Source: Alistipes sp. dk3624 (GTDB lineage: Bacteria > Bacteroidota > Bacteroidia > Bacteroidales > Rikenellaceae). Taken from it: DNA of 64,000 nt. The position numbers were made by a program, and so were the translations under genes. Numbering within the stretch: the stretch's first letter is position 1; each line of letters begins with the position of its first letter. The DNA is taken from positions 2,666,001 through 2,730,000 of the forward strand of contig NZ_CP045651.1 of the NCBI RefSeq assembly GCF_009557455.1. Direction: 5' to 3'. Positions 8,947-17,858 of this stretch are shown here, piece by piece. A model generated the notes under the pieces. The model was not told the DNA's origin, did no database searches, and saw only the letters and a program-made list of their open reading frames with translations.

Positions 8947-11118
8947 TCATTGCGCCTGCGGTACGACCGGCGTTGCCGCCGCGACGCTGTCCGCCGCGGG
9001 TTCGACCGGTTTGATCAGTCCCCGTTTGACCATCATCGGCGTAATGTCCGGGTCCTTGCCGCGGAAATTGCGGTAGAGTTCGGCTCCGTCCTGCGTGCCG
9101 CCGCGTTCGAGAATGTTTTTCCGGAAAGAGAGGGCGGTCGCTTTATCGAAAATGTCTCCGCTTTCGACGAATGCTTCGAAGGCGTCCCGGTCGAGTACCT
9201 CGGCCCATAAATAACCGTAATATCCCGCCGCGTAGCCGCTGTTGAAAATATGGTTGAAATAGGGGTAGCGGTAACGCGGTTCGATCTGTCCGATCAGTCC
9301 GCGCTTGTCGTTCAGCGCCTCTTTTTCAAAAGCTTCCGGATCGAACGGTTTGTAGTCTTCGATCGTATGGATGTCTATGTCGGACAGCGCCGCGGCTACC
9401 AGTTCCGTGGTGGCGAATCCCTGGTTGAACTGCCTGCTTTTGCGGATTTTCCGGATCAGGCTTTCGGGCATCGGCTCCCCGGACACGAGGTGCTTGGCGT
9501 AGAGCCGCAACATTTCGGGTTCGGTCGCCCAGTTTTCCATGATCTGCGAGGGCAGTTCCACGAAGTCGCGCTCTACCCGGTTCAGTCCGGCGTAGCGTAC
9601 CTGCGAAAATAGTTTGTGCAAGGCGTGTCCGAACTCGTGAAACAGCGTTTCGGTTTCGTCGAGCGTCAGTTGGGCCGGATCGCTTCCGTTCGGACGGGTG
9701 AAGTTGCAGACGATCGTGACGATCGGGGCGATGCGCTTGCCGTCCGTACCGTAGGATGCTTCGCGAAACGTGCCGCACCAGGCGCCTCCCCGCTTGCCGT
9801 CGCGCGGATAGAGGTCGAAATAGAGGACTCCCAGATGGGTATTGTCTTTGTCGAGCACTTCGTAGGCGGAACACTCCTTGTTATATACCGGAACCGAAAC
9901 CGGGCGGAAGGTCAGCCCCCACAGCCGGTTGCTAAGCTGAAAAACGCCCGATCGGACATTGTCCAGCGAGAAGTAGAGGTTGAGCGACGTCTGGTCGAGG
10001 TTATATTGCGATTTGCGGACTTTTTCGGCATAATACCGCCAGTCCCATGCGGCGAACGCGCTGTCCTGTGTCTCCTTCGCCTTGATCGCGCGCAGGGTCT
10101 CCAACTCCCGTTTCGCCGTATCGAGGGCGGGTTTCCAGAGTTTGTCGAGCAGGTCGTACACCCGTTCGGGAGTTTTCGCCATCCGGTCGTCCAGCACGAA
10201 GGCGGCGTAGGAAGGGTAGTCCATCAGGCGGGCTTTCTCGGTGCGGAGCCGGATGATGTCGTTGACGATCTGCCGGTTGTCGAACTGGTTGCCGTTGCTG
10301 CCGCGCTTTACGTAGCCGGTGTACAGCTTTTCGCGCAGTCCCCGGTTTTCGGCATAGGTTAGGAACGGGATCATGCTGGGCGGACTGAGCGTGAAAACCC
10401 ATTTGTCGGTCATTCCCATCTCTTTGGCCTTGTCTGCCGCCGCGTCGGTGACGGTCTGGGGAACCCCGCTGATGTCTTTCGAACTTTCGACGACGAGGGT
10501 AAAATCCCGCGTCTCGGCCAGCAGGTTGTTGCCGAATCGGACGCTCAGCAACGACAGTTCCCGGTTGATGTCGCGCAGCCGCTCCTTCTGCCGCGCATTG
10601 AGCTGCGCTCCGGCCCTGACGAACTGTTTATAGGTCTGTTCGGTCAGGCGGACCTGTTCGGCCGACAACGCGCTGCCGCCGATCTGTTCGTGCACGGCGC
10701 TGATTTTATCGAATAACTTATCGTTCAGGTAGATGTCGTCGTAATGGGCCGATACGGCCGGCGCGATCGCGAGGTCGGCCGCCTGCAGTTCGTCGTTGCT
10801 GTCGGCCGCTTTGACCTGCGCGAACGCGGCATACGCCTTTTTCAGCAGTTCGCCGCTACGGTCGAGCGCGGCGATCACGTTTTCGAAACTCGGCGCATCC
10901 GGGTTGGCGACGATCGAATCGATTTCGGCGGCGTGGTCGGCGATACCCTTCTCGATAGCGGGCTTATAGTGCCCGTTTTTGATTTTGTCGAACGGAGGAA
11001 CTCCGAACGGCGTATCCCACACGGTGAAAAACGGATTGGCGTCGGCCTGTTTCTTTTCACAGCCCGAGCCGGCTGACAGAACGGCGGTCATGAATGCGGC
11101 AATTAAAAAAAATCTCAT
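8947..11118 (-). CDS. dcp: M3 family metallopeptidase (Dcp/oligopeptidase A-like), lipoprotein
   Basis: About 723 residues from the start at 11118 (MRFFLIAAFMTAVLSAG, then SGCEKK). Hydrophobic segment plus Cys suggest a lipoprotein signal; an in-frame ATG at 11178 would put a charged stretch before it and lie beside the -7 element. The zinc motif HEFGHALHKLF with downstream E is intact. Other M3 landmarks are FREASYGTD and the C-terminal NHIFNSGYAAGYYGYLW. Probably cleaves dipeptides from peptide C-termini in the periplasm. Convergent with thiL, with 14 bp between the stops. Confidence 0.93.
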   Translation of the reverse strand: MRFFLIAAFMTAVLSAGSGCEKKQADANPFFTVWDTPFGVPPFDKIKNGHYKPAIEKGIADHAAEIDSIVANPDAPSFENVIAALDRSGELLKKAYAAFAQVKAADSNDELQAADLAIAPAVSAHYDDIYLNDKLFDKISAVHEQIGGSALSAEQVRLTEQTYKQFVRAGAQLNARQKERLRDINRELSLLSVRFGNNLLAETRDFTLVVESSKDISGVPQTVTDAAADKAKEMGMTDKWVFTLSPPSMIPFLTYAENRGLREKLYTGYVKRGSNGNQFDNRQIVNDIIRLRTEKARLMDYPSYAAFVLDDRMAKTPERVYDLLDKLWKPALDTAKRELETLRAIKAKETQDSAFAAWDWRYYAEKVRKSQYNLDQTSLNLYFSLDNVRSGVFQLSNRLWGLTFRPVSVPVYNKECSAYEVLDKDNTHLGVLYFDLYPRDGKRGGAWCGTFREASYGTDGKRIAPIVTIVCNFTRPNGSDPAQLTLDETETLFHEFGHALHKLFSQVRYAGLNRVERDFVELPSQIMENWATEPEMLRLYAKHLVSGEPMPESLIRKIRKSRQFNQGFATTELVAAALSDIDIHTIEDYKPFDPEAFEKEALNDKRGLIGQIEPRYRYPYFNHIFNSGYAAGYYGYLWAEVLDRDAFEAFVESGDIFDKATALSFRKNILERGGTQDGAELYRNFRGKDPDITPMMVKRGLIKPVEPAADSVAAATPVVPQAQ

Positions 11119-11134
11119 GGATCTTCGGATGACG

Positions 11135-11165
11135 TTGTTTGTTCCTCGGTTGTTTCGTACCTTTG
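11135..11165 (+). promoter_or_regulatory. rsmE promoter
   Basis: TTG (11135-11137), 20-bp spacer, TACCTTTG (11158-11165), 48 bp before the chosen rsmE ATG. Confidence 0.55.
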
Positions 11166-11175
11166 TCAGGACATG

Positions 11176-11183
11176 CAAAAGTA
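11176..11183 (-). promoter_or_regulatory. -7 element for the M3 peptidase
   Basis: Minus strand TACTTTTG, 57 bp upstream of the start at 11118; overlaps the divergent rsmE promoter region. Confidence 0.45.
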
Positions 11184-11213
11184 ACCATAATCCAGTATAT
11201 AACGCCTCTGCCG

Positions 11214-11927
11214 ATGCAATTATTTTACGCTCCGGACGTCGATTTCAGTACCGGCCGCTACCTGCTTTCCGGGGAAGAGTCGCGTCATTGCGCCCGGGTG
11301 CTGCGTTTGCGCAGCGGCGACTTCGTGCATATTACCGATGGCCGGGGAACGCTTTGCCGGGCCGAGATCGTTTCCGTTTCGCCGCACGGCTGCGAGTTGT
11401 CTCTCGGCGAGCGTACCGAAAATTTCGAAAAGCGCGGTTATTTTCTGCAAGTAGCCGTGGCGCCGACCAAAAACATGGACCGGTTGGAATGGTTCGCCGA
11501 GAAGGCTACCGAAATCGGTATCGACCGGATCACGCCGTTGCTGACCGATCACTGCGAACGGCGGACGGTCAAGACCGACCGGTTGATACGGGTCGTGACC
11601 GGCGCCGTCAAGCAGTCGTTGAAAGCCTGGCATCCGCAGGTGGACGAGCTGACCCCGTTTCGCGAGTTGATCGGACAACCGTTCGACGGGAAAAAGCTAA
11701 TCGCCCATTGCGAGGCCGACGCGGGGAAGATCCTGCTGAGGGATTGCGTTCGCCGCGGAGAGAACGTGCTGGTGCTGATCGGCCCGGAAGGCGACTTTTC
11801 GAAAGAGGAGATTGCCCTGGCGTACCGCAACGGTTTCGTTCCGGTTTCGCTGGGGAACAGCCGGCTGCGTACCGAGACGGCCGCCGTCGTAGCGACGCAT
11901 TCGGTCGCTTTCCTGAATGAAAAATGA
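11214..11927 (+). CDS. rsmE: 16S rRNA (uracil(1498)-N(3))-methyltransferase
   Basis: 237 residues from MQLFYAPDV; an upstream in-frame ATG at 11139 would precede the promoter. An N-terminal PUA-like domain (GEESRHCARVLRLRSGD) is followed by the SPOUT methyltransferase knot: VAPTKNMDRLEWFAEKATEIG, LIGPEGDFSKEE and the SAM-binding SLGNSRLRTETA. Methylates U1498 of 16S rRNA using SAM. Followed after 11 bp by the chromate transporter pair. Confidence 0.96.
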   Translation: MQLFYAPDVDFSTGRYLLSGEESRHCARVLRLRSGDFVHITDGRGTLCRAEIVSVSPHGCELSLGERTENFEKRGYFLQVAVAPTKNMDRLEWFAEKATEIGIDRITPLLTDHCERRTVKTDRLIRVVTGAVKQSLKAWHPQVDELTPFRELIGQPFDGKKLIAHCEADAGKILLRDCVRRGENVLVLIGPEGDFSKEEIALAYRNGFVPVSLGNSRLRTETAAVVATHSVAFLNEK

Positions 11928-11938
11928 TTTGAAATTTG

Positions 11939-12502
11939 ATGAATACCGTTTTTACGATGCGTAAGTCGTTCGATTTGTTCTGGTCTTTCCTGAAGATAGG
12001 GATTTTTACGTTCGGCGGAGGATATGCGATGGTGGCCCTGATCGAGAAGGAGGTCGTCGACCGCCGGAGATGGGTCGAACGGACGGAATTTCTCGACCTG
12101 CTGACATTGGCCCAAACCTCGCCGGGAGCGTTGGCGCTCAATACCGCCGTTTTCGTCGGTTATAAGGTCGATGGGTACCGCGGGGGAGTGTGGTCGGTGT
12201 TGGGCGTAGTGGTTCCTTCGTTCGTCATTATTCTGGTCATCGCATTGTTTTTTGCGGAGTTCCGGCACGATCCGGTGGTCGAAGCCGTTTTCAAAGGGAT
12301 GCGGCCGGCGGTCGTCGCCCTGGTGCTGGCCCCCGTATTCAATCTGTCCCGGGGGATCGGGCCGGTGCGGCTGGGTCTTGGCGCACTGGCGCTCGGCGTA
12401 ACATGGTATGCGGGATTCTCTCCCGTCTACCTGATTCTGGTGGGAGCCCTGGCCGGGATCGGGTACGGGGTTTATCGCAAAAAGAAAGGGAAAGGATTAT
12501 GA
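11939..12502 (+). CDS. Chromate-type transporter, N-terminal half protein
   Basis: 187 residues with about five or six hydrophobic segments and the CHR signature FGGGYAMVALIEKEVV, then LAQTSPGALALNTAVFVGY. This is a short-chain CHR protein corresponding to one half of full-length ChrA. The downstream gene overlaps by 4 nt (ATGA) and encodes the other half, so a heteromeric transporter is likely. Chromate as physiological substrate is not established for such pairs. Starts at ATG 11939 rather than the preceding TTG. Confidence 0.9.
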   Translation: MNTVFTMRKSFDLFWSFLKIGIFTFGGGYAMVALIEKEVVDRRRWVERTEFLDLLTLAQTSPGALALNTAVFVGYKVDGYRGGVWSVLGVVVPSFVIILVIALFFAEFRHDPVVEAVFKGMRPAVVALVLAPVFNLSRGIGPVRLGLGALALGVTWYAGFSPVYLILVGALAGIGYGVYRKKKGKGL

Positions 12503-13023
12503 TTTACCTGCAACTGTTTTTATCCTATCTGAAGATCGGCTTTTTCGGTTTCGGCGGCGGTTATGCGATGTTGTCGTTGATCCAGCACGAGGTGGTGATC
12601 AGCCACCAGTGGATTTCGAACAGCGAACTGACCGATATCATCGCCATTTCGCAGATGACGCCGGGGCCGATCTCGATCAACAGCGCGACCTACATCGGCT
12701 ATGTCGTGACGGGGAATATCTGGGGCGCGATCCTCGCTACGTTCGCGGTCTGCCTGCCGTCCATAACGCTGATGATCGTGATCACGCGGTTTTACCTCGC
12801 TTTGCAGGACAACCTGTATATCAAAAGCGCGATGTTCGGAATGCGGCCGATGATCCTTGCGATGATCGGACTGGCCGGCGCGGTGCTTTTCACGCCCGAT
12901 ACGTTCATGGACGCGGCGAGCTGGGCGATCTTCGGCGTAGTGTTCGTGGCTACGCTGCGAAAGGTCGATCCGATCTGGCTGATCGTGCTGTCCGGCGTGG
13001 CAGGCTATCTGATATACGGATAG
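12499..13023 (+). CDS. Chromate-type transporter, C-terminal half protein
   Basis: 174 residues, paralogous to the preceding protein: IGFFGFGGGYAMLSLIQHEVV, ISQMTPGPISINSATYIGY and several membrane segments, ending in AGYLIYG. The start overlaps the previous stop as ATGA, indicating translational coupling. A decayed copy of its last third is found at 14634-14730 beyond an AT-rich islet, so this 3' end has been involved in a local rearrangement. Confidence 0.9.
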   Translation: MIYLQLFLSYLKIGFFGFGGGYAMLSLIQHEVVISHQWISNSELTDIIAISQMTPGPISINSATYIGYVVTGNIWGAILATFAVCLPSITLMIVITRFYLALQDNLYIKSAMFGMRPMILAMIGLAGAVLFTPDTFMDAASWAIFGVVFVATLRKVDPIWLIVLSGVAGYLIYG

Positions 13024-13127
13024 CGTCGTTGGTTGGTAATGCGTTGATTCGTTATTTGGCTCCGATTCCGATGCCTTGAGTCTTCCATAAATGTTACTTG
13101 TTTTATATTTGTCCGGGATAGAAAAAA

Positions 13128-13163
13128 CGAAGAAGTTGCATTCGATCGAATGCAACTTCTTCG
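13128..13163 (-). terminator. Terminator of the beta-propeller lipoprotein gene
   Basis: Perfect 36-bp palindrome (18-bp arms meeting at 13145/13146), followed on the minus strand by six Ts (13127-13122). Lies 64 bp beyond the stop of the minus-strand gene ending at 13227. Confidence 0.8.
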
Positions 13164-13226
13164 CAAAATTTCGATGCAGGAATAAAAGATAATTTGGTGC
13201 AAAATTATTTGATAAAGCGGAACTTT

Positions 13227-14465
13227 TTAATCCGTATTGTCAACGATCTCTTTTTTTAACGTGAAAAAAGAGATGACGGGATTGTCGTCTTCTTTTATTG
13301 TTTGAGCTATTCTTCGTACGGTCGTATCGTTGCTCTTTTCCAGAATAACATGCATGTTTGTTCCGAATGTCAAAGGGGAGATCGCCGTGATAAAGGTATT
13401 TTCCGAATAGCATGTAGACGGACTATTCAGGTTGAGGCACGTTGATAGCGTCAATAGGTTGTCATCGAAATACCGGTAATAGTAAGTTCCCCGCTTTTTT
13501 TGTTTGTCCCAGATCAGTGTGTAATCCTGAATCGAAGGAGAATCTTTTGTTTTGCCGAAAGTAACTAACAAGTATTGCGGCGTTTCGAACAGGTTGGTAA
13601 CTCCCGAACTGTATCCGCTATCGAATAAGGTCTGCAACAATTCGAAGTAGTTTTTATGATTGTTTTGTTGCAAAAAACGCTCGTCCGGCAACGGATCTAT
13701 CATTTCTATCGAATACATTTCTGTTATTTGTTCCCCTTCGATCTGGTATATCTTGTTCGAAACAGATTGAATGAATGATAAGTTGTGACTACAGCGGGTG
13801 ATCGGATGGTTGGAGAATGTCAACAGTCCGGTATTCATAGACAGATTGCTTTGCAGAAAAAGATTCTTGACCTGATAACCGACTGCATCGGCCAAGCCGT
13901 ATTGAAATGCCGTATTGTCTTCGAGCGAGGGATTGGTTATAAAAAAGTTGCATAGCAGGGAAGTGCTGTCAGCCATCTCGATATCGGCCATGTAATTATA
14001 GATAGGATCGATTGGTGTTTTGCTTTTAAAATTTCCGGAATAATCGTACTCCAACGCTTTACGCGTATATCCGTCGATCAATATGATGCTTTTGCGGTAC
14101 CGATTCAGAAAAAACGCAGATATTGTATTGTATTCGTTTCCGGATCTTCCTCGTTCCCCGATTTGGGCTATGAATCTTCCTTCGTTGCTGAAGGCGTATA
14201 TGGCCCGTCCGTCGTAAATAAATAATGTGCTATCCTGATATTTGATTTTTTGGATGTCTTTCAGCAAGCATTTTTCATGTGTTTCCAAAGGTACATATTT
14301 GATCTGGTCGATCAATGCGGCGCTGTGTACTTCTTCGACTATATTGCATTGCCCTCGGGAGATAACGATTGAACGGTCGCTGTTTATTTTGATATTTTGT
14401 CCCGGCGTACAACTTTGCCATCCGATGAAGCTAAATAATATTCCAATGCAAACCCGTATTCTCAT
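13227..14465 (-). CDS. 6-bladed beta-propeller lipoprotein
   Basis: 412 residues. The N-terminus MRIRVCIGILFSFIGWQSC looks like a lipoprotein signal with Cys at position 19. The body has recurring propeller blade motifs (DIQKIKYQDSTLFIYDGRAIYAFSNEG, quoted here only by its landmarks DIQKIKYQD and AIYAFSNEG; RFIAQIGERGRSGNEY) as in BF3164-like/6-bladed proteins of Bacteroidetes. Usually anchored in the outer membrane; function unknown. The gene is clearly AT-richer than its neighbours, stands alone with its own promoter and terminator, and is bracketed by the chromate transporter end and a copy of it, suggesting acquisition. Confidence 0.8.
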   Translation of the reverse strand: MRIRVCIGILFSFIGWQSCTPGQNIKINSDRSIVISRGQCNIVEEVHSAALIDQIKYVPLETHEKCLLKDIQKIKYQDSTLFIYDGRAIYAFSNEGRFIAQIGERGRSGNEYNTISAFFLNRYRKSIILIDGYTRKALEYDYSGNFKSKTPIDPIYNYMADIEMADSTSLLCNFFITNPSLEDNTAFQYGLADAVGYQVKNLFLQSNLSMNTGLLTFSNHPITRCSHNLSFIQSVSNKIYQIEGEQITEMYSIEMIDPLPDERFLQQNNHKNYFELLQTLFDSGYSSGVTNLFETPQYLLVTFGKTKDSPSIQDYTLIWDKQKKRGTYYYRYFDDNLLTLSTCLNLNSPSTCYSENTFITAISPLTFGTNMHVILEKSNDTTVRRIAQTIKEDDNPVISFFTLKKEIVDNTD

Positions 14466-14497
14466 GACTTTTGAGAATTTTGAATTAAGAATTTATA

Positions 14498-14505
14498 CAA
14501 AAATA
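14498..14505 (-). promoter_or_regulatory. -7 element for the beta-propeller gene
   Basis: Minus strand TATTTTTG fits TAnnTTTG, 32 bp upstream of the ATG; in AT-rich sequence, so chance matches are more likely. Confidence 0.35.
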
Positions 14506-14633
14506 GATATAAATACATGTGCTTTAACTTGTTTTTGTTTTTTTTATGAGAAATTTGTGGTTGTGGATCAAATGTCCATTGCTTTCAGATCTTGATTGCC
14601 TGCCAGATCGTCTGTTTTGTCTCGTCCTGTAGC

Positions 14634-14730
14634 AATCTGTATATCAAAAGCGCGATGTTCGGAATGCGGCCGATGGTACTTGCGATGATCGTGCTGTCCG
14701 GCGCGGCAGGCTATCTGATATACGGTTTGT
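14634..14730 (+). pseudogene. Remnant of a chromate transporter 3' end
   Basis: Bases 14634-14690 match 12811-12867 of the intact gene with 3 mismatches in 57. Bases 14691-14725 match 12985-13019 with 1 mismatch in 35. The 117 bp between these blocks are missing, an exact multiple of 3, with TGATC shared at both breakpoints. The remnant still reads in frame from NLYIKSAMFGMRP to AAGYLIYGL and a stop at 14728-14730. No start codon or upstream half is present, so it is a relic. Confidence 0.85.
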
Positions 14731-14949
14731 AAAAAGTGTATAACCTGTTTATAAGTTGTTCGACTCTGTTCATAAATCCGGGAGATACCGGAGGAAGCTG
14801 TTGGAAATCTTTTCCGTTTTTCGGATCGGGCATGTGTAAAACGGCGATATCCAGTTGTTTATCCGTATGTAGGTTATGAACCGTTTTCGTTTTTCGCTTT
14901 AAGATTGTTTTTCGCCCCCCGAAACGACAAAAATTAATCGATTAAAAGA

Positions 14950-14980
14950 TTGCTTCCGATACCGCAATGTGTTACTTTTG
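14950..14980 (+). promoter_or_regulatory. DUF805 gene promoter
   Basis: TTG (14950-14952), 20-bp spacer, TACTTTTG (14973-14980), 39 bp before the ATG at 15020. Confidence 0.6.
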
Positions 14981-15019
14981 CCTCGTTATTCATGTATTAC
15001 CCGATAAAATGACAAGTTT

Positions 15020-15373
15020 ATGAAAAAGTATTTTCTGGATGTGCTGAAATTGCAGTATGCTGATTTTAAGGGCAGGGCGTCGCGCAGGCAGTTCTGGATG
15101 TTCGTTTTGTACAATGTGATCGCCGCCGTGATCGTCGGGATTATCGGCGGTATCGTCGGACTGAACGCGATCCTGAGCGGTTTGTACAGTTTGGCGTTGT
15201 TGATTCCGTCCCTGGCTATCTCCGTAAGGCGGTTGCAGGATATCGACAAGGAGTGGTACTGGATTTTGATCAGTTTGATTCTGCTGGTGGGGAGCATCTG
15301 GTTGATCGTTCTTTACTGCCAGCCCGGCACGCCGTCGGACAACCGGTTCGGAAAAGTGCCCGACGCCGAATAA
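15020..15373 (+). CDS. DUF805 family inner-membrane protein
   Basis: 117 residues with three hydrophobic segments. DUF805 hallmarks: FKGRASRRQFWMFVLYN at the N-terminus, SLAISVRRLQDIDKEWYW in the middle and the C-terminal CQPGTPSDNRFG. Similar to E. coli YhaH; function unknown. Own promoter and a strong terminator make it a single-gene unit. Confidence 0.92.
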   Translation: MKKYFLDVLKLQYADFKGRASRRQFWMFVLYNVIAAVIVGIIGGIVGLNAILSGLYSLALLIPSLAISVRRLQDIDKEWYWILISLILLVGSIWLIVLYCQPGTPSDNRFGKVPDAE

Positions 15374-15398
15374 GGGGTCGAGGAACCCAAGAAACAGG

Positions 15399-15431
15399 CC
15401 GGGGCGTTCGAATGGGACGCCCCGGTTTTTT
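15399..15431 (+). terminator. Terminator of the DUF805 gene
   Basis: 9-bp GC-rich stem (15399-15407 with 15417-15425), 9-nt loop, then six Ts (15426-15431). Confidence 0.85.
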
Positions 15432-15517
15432 GCGGCATAATCGGGCCGTCCCGGTAAAATAAACCCGGTAACCGCTGTCCGGTACCGGGTTTGCATGACT
15501 TACGATATTTCGACGGA

Positions 15518-16264
15518 TCAGGTATTCATCGCTCCGCAAACGTGGATTACCTGTCCGCTGACGTACGACGACAGGTCGGATGCGAGGAACAGGGCTACCT
15601 TGGCCACGTCTTCGGGCGTACCGCCGCGACGCAACGGAATCTGTTTGGCCCATTCGGCCTTTACTTCGTCCGACAGCGCATTGGTCATATCGGTAATGAT
15701 GAAACCCGGCGCGATCGCGTTGGCGCGGATGCCGCGGGGACCCAGCTCTTTGGCGATCGACTTGGCTAGACCGATCAGGCCGGCTTTCGAAGCGGAGTAG
15801 TTGGTCTGTCCGGCATTGCCCGAAACGCCCACCACCGACGCCATGTTGATGATGCTGCCGCTTTTCTGCTTCATCATCACCGGCGTTACGGCATGGATGA
15901 AGTTGAATGCGGATTTCAGGTTCACGTTGATAACCATATCCCACTGCTGTTCGCTCATGCGCATCATCAGGCCGTCGCGGGTGATCCCGGCGTTATTGAC
16001 CAGTACGTCGATGCGACCGAAATCCTTCACGATCTGAGCCACCACGCCGGCCGTATCTTCGAAGTCTGCGGCGTTGGAGGCATATCCTTTGGCCTTGACG
16101 CCGAGCGCCTGCAACTCTTTTTCCGTGTTCTGGAAATTTTCGTCCACTTTCAGGTCGGTAAAGACGACCGACGCGCCCTCTTCGGCAAACCGCATGGCGA
16201 TTGCCTTCCCGATTCCCCGGGCGGCTCCGGTCACGATAGCGACTTTTCCTTCAAGTAATTTCAT
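15518..16264 (-). CDS. fabG: 3-oxoacyl-[acyl-carrier-protein] reductase
   Basis: 248 residues, the normal FabG length. Rossmann motif VTGAARGIGKAIA at the N-terminus, NNAG near residue 88, catalytic Ser in INMASVVG and YxxxK in NYSASKAGLIGLAK, then the PGFIITDMTNAL loop of FabG. The C-terminus YVSGQVIHVCGAMNT ends as HVCGAMNT where most FabG have HVDGG-M. Reduces 3-oxoacyl-ACP with NADPH in fatty acid synthesis. Confidence 0.93.
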   Translation of the reverse strand: MKLLEGKVAIVTGAARGIGKAIAMRFAEEGASVVFTDLKVDENFQNTEKELQALGVKAKGYASNAADFEDTAGVVAQIVKDFGRIDVLVNNAGITRDGLMMRMSEQQWDMVINVNLKSAFNFIHAVTPVMMKQKSGSIINMASVVGVSGNAGQTNYSASKAGLIGLAKSIAKELGPRGIRANAIAPGFIITDMTNALSDEVKAEWAKQIPLRRGGTPEDVAKVALFLASDLSSYVSGQVIHVCGAMNT

Positions 16265-16396
16265 TCGTCTGTTTTTTAGTGTCTAACAAAATGGTTCGTT
16301 TTCGGCGGCATCCCGCCTGGACGGTTCTCGCTTTTTGCCGGGAGCAACTTTAAGCAGAGCCTTTTAGCTATGCCCGTTTCCCCGTCGAAAGCCATA

Positions 16397-16404
16397 CAAA
16401 GGTA
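16397..16404 (-). promoter_or_regulatory. -7 element for fabG
   Basis: Minus strand TACCTTTG, 132 bp upstream of the fabG ATG; no obvious -33 element. Confidence 0.4.
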
Positions 16405-16457
16405 ATAATTTATTTTGGTTCGGAGATGATTCGGTGGGTTTTATTGCTCTTTTTTAC

Positions 16458-16465
16458 TACCTTTG
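16458..16465 (+). promoter_or_regulatory. -7 element for glyA
   Basis: TACCTTTG, 40 bp before the glyA ATG; exact consensus, -33 element unclear. Confidence 0.5.
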
Positions 16466-16505
16466 GAGCGTTCTTCAAGGCTATTAAACTTTAAAGATAA
16501 ATCTT

Positions 16506-17786
16506 ATGGTAAGGGATGAAAAACTATTCGGATTGATCGAGAGCGAAAAGCAGCGGCAGTTGCACGGTATCGAGTTGATCGCTTCCGAGAACTTTGTAAG
16601 CGAGCAGGTTATGCAGGCGATGGGTTCCGTGTTGACTAACAAATATGCCGAAGGGTATCCGGGGGCGCGTTATTACGGCGGTTGCGAAGTGGTGGATCAG
16701 GTGGAGCAACTGGCCATCGACCGTCTGTGCGAGTTGTACGGCGCCGAATACGCTAACGTGCAGCCGCACTCGGGAGCGCAGGCGAACATGGCCGTTTTCC
16801 TGACGGTGCTCAAGCCGGGCGATACTTTTATGGGGCTCGATCTGGCGCACGGCGGTCATTTGTCGCACGGTTCGCCGGTCAACACGTCGGGTATCCTTTA
16901 CAATGCGATCGGCTACAAGCTGAGCGAAGAGACCGGAACGATCGATTACGATGCGATGGAACGTCTCGCCCTCGAACACAAACCGAAAATGATTATCGGC
17001 GGCGCGTCGGCGTACAGCCGCGAGTGGGATTACAAGCGGATGCGCGAGATCGCCGACAAAGTGGGCGCGCTGCTGATGGTCGACATGGCGCATACGGCGG
17101 GCCTGATTGCCGCCGGGCTGCTCGACAATCCGGTGAAATACGCTCATATCGTTACTTCGACCACCCACAAAACCCTGCGCGGCCCGCGCGGCGGCGTGAT
17201 CCTGATGGGTAAGGACTTCGAGAATCCGTGGGGAGTCAAGACTCCGAAAGGGGAGATCAAGAAGATGTCCGCTATGTTGAACTCGGCTGTTTTCCCCGGC
17301 ATCCAGGGCGGCCCGTTGGAACATGTGATCGCCGCCAAAGCGGTCGCTTTCGGCGAAGCGCTCGATTCCTCTTACAAGGAGTATCAGGCGCAGGTGCAGA
17401 AAAATGCGAAGGCGATGGCTGCCGCATTCGTAAAGCGCGGTTACAAAATCGTATCGGGCGGTACGGATAATCACCTGATGCTGATTGATCTGCGTACCAA
17501 GTTCCCCGACCTGACCGGAAAGCAGGTCGAGAAGGTGCTGGTAAAAGCCGATATCACGACCAACAAGAATATGGTGCCGTTCGACAGCCGCTCGCCGTTC
17601 CAGACTTCGGGTATCCGCGTCGGGACGCCGGCCATTACGACCCGCGGTTTGAAAGAAGACCAGATGGAAACGATCGTAGAACTGATCGACCGGGTGTTGT
17701 CGGATATCGACAACGAGTCGAATATCGTTGCCGTACGGAAAGAGGTCAATACGTTGATGGCGAAATATCCGTTGTTCGCCTGGTAG
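16506..17786 (+). CDS. glyA: Serine hydroxymethyltransferase
   Basis: 426 residues. Canonical SHMT motifs: [61 protein letters not shown] and the PLP-lysine region [15 protein letters not shown]. Converts serine and tetrahydrofolate to glycine and 5,10-methylene-THF. Single-gene unit with a terminator downstream. Confidence 0.98.
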   Translation: MVRDEKLFGLIESEKQRQLHGIELIASENFVSEQVMQAMGSVLTNKYAEGYPGARYYGGCEVVDQVEQLAIDRLCELYGAEYANVQPHSGAQANMAVFLTVLKPGDTFMGLDLAHGGHLSHGSPVNTSGILYNAIGYKLSEETGTIDYDAMERLALEHKPKMIIGGASAYSREWDYKRMREIADKVGALLMVDMAHTAGLIAAGLLDNPVKYAHIVTSTTHKTLRGPRGGVILMGKDFENPWGVKTPKGEIKKMSAMLNSAVFPGIQGGPLEHVIAAKAVAFGEALDSSYKEYQAQVQKNAKAMAAAFVKRGYKIVSGGTDNHLMLIDLRTKFPDLTGKQVEKVLVKADITTNKNMVPFDSRSPFQTSGIRVGTPAITTRGLKEDQMETIVELIDRVLSDIDNESNIVAVRKEVNTLMAKYPLFAW

Positions 17787-17813
17787 AGCGGCAGAAAACG
17801 TACGAATGACAAA

Positions 17814-17848
17814 GGGAGGCGTCCGGTGCGGATTGCCTCCCTGTTTTT
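17814..17848 (+). terminator. glyA terminator
   Basis: 7-bp stem GGGAGGC/GCCTCCC (17814-17820 with 17835-17841) followed by TGTTTTTT. Confidence 0.75.
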
Positions 17849-17858
17849 TGCCTGCGGA

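Larger units (their letters stand above)
14466..15019. other. 554-bp gene-free stretch with a decayed gene copy
   Basis: Contains the putative promoter of the beta-propeller gene (-7 TATTTTTG on the minus strand, 14498-14505), the chromate transporter remnant (14634-14730), AT-rich sequence, and the DUF805 promoter (14950-14980). No other open frame resembles a gene. Confidence 0.7.

Noticed and set aside
11939-13023. Frameshifted single chromate transporter gene
   Set aside because: Both halves have their own start, the 4-nt ATGA overlap is a normal coupled junction, and two-gene CHR transporters are well known.
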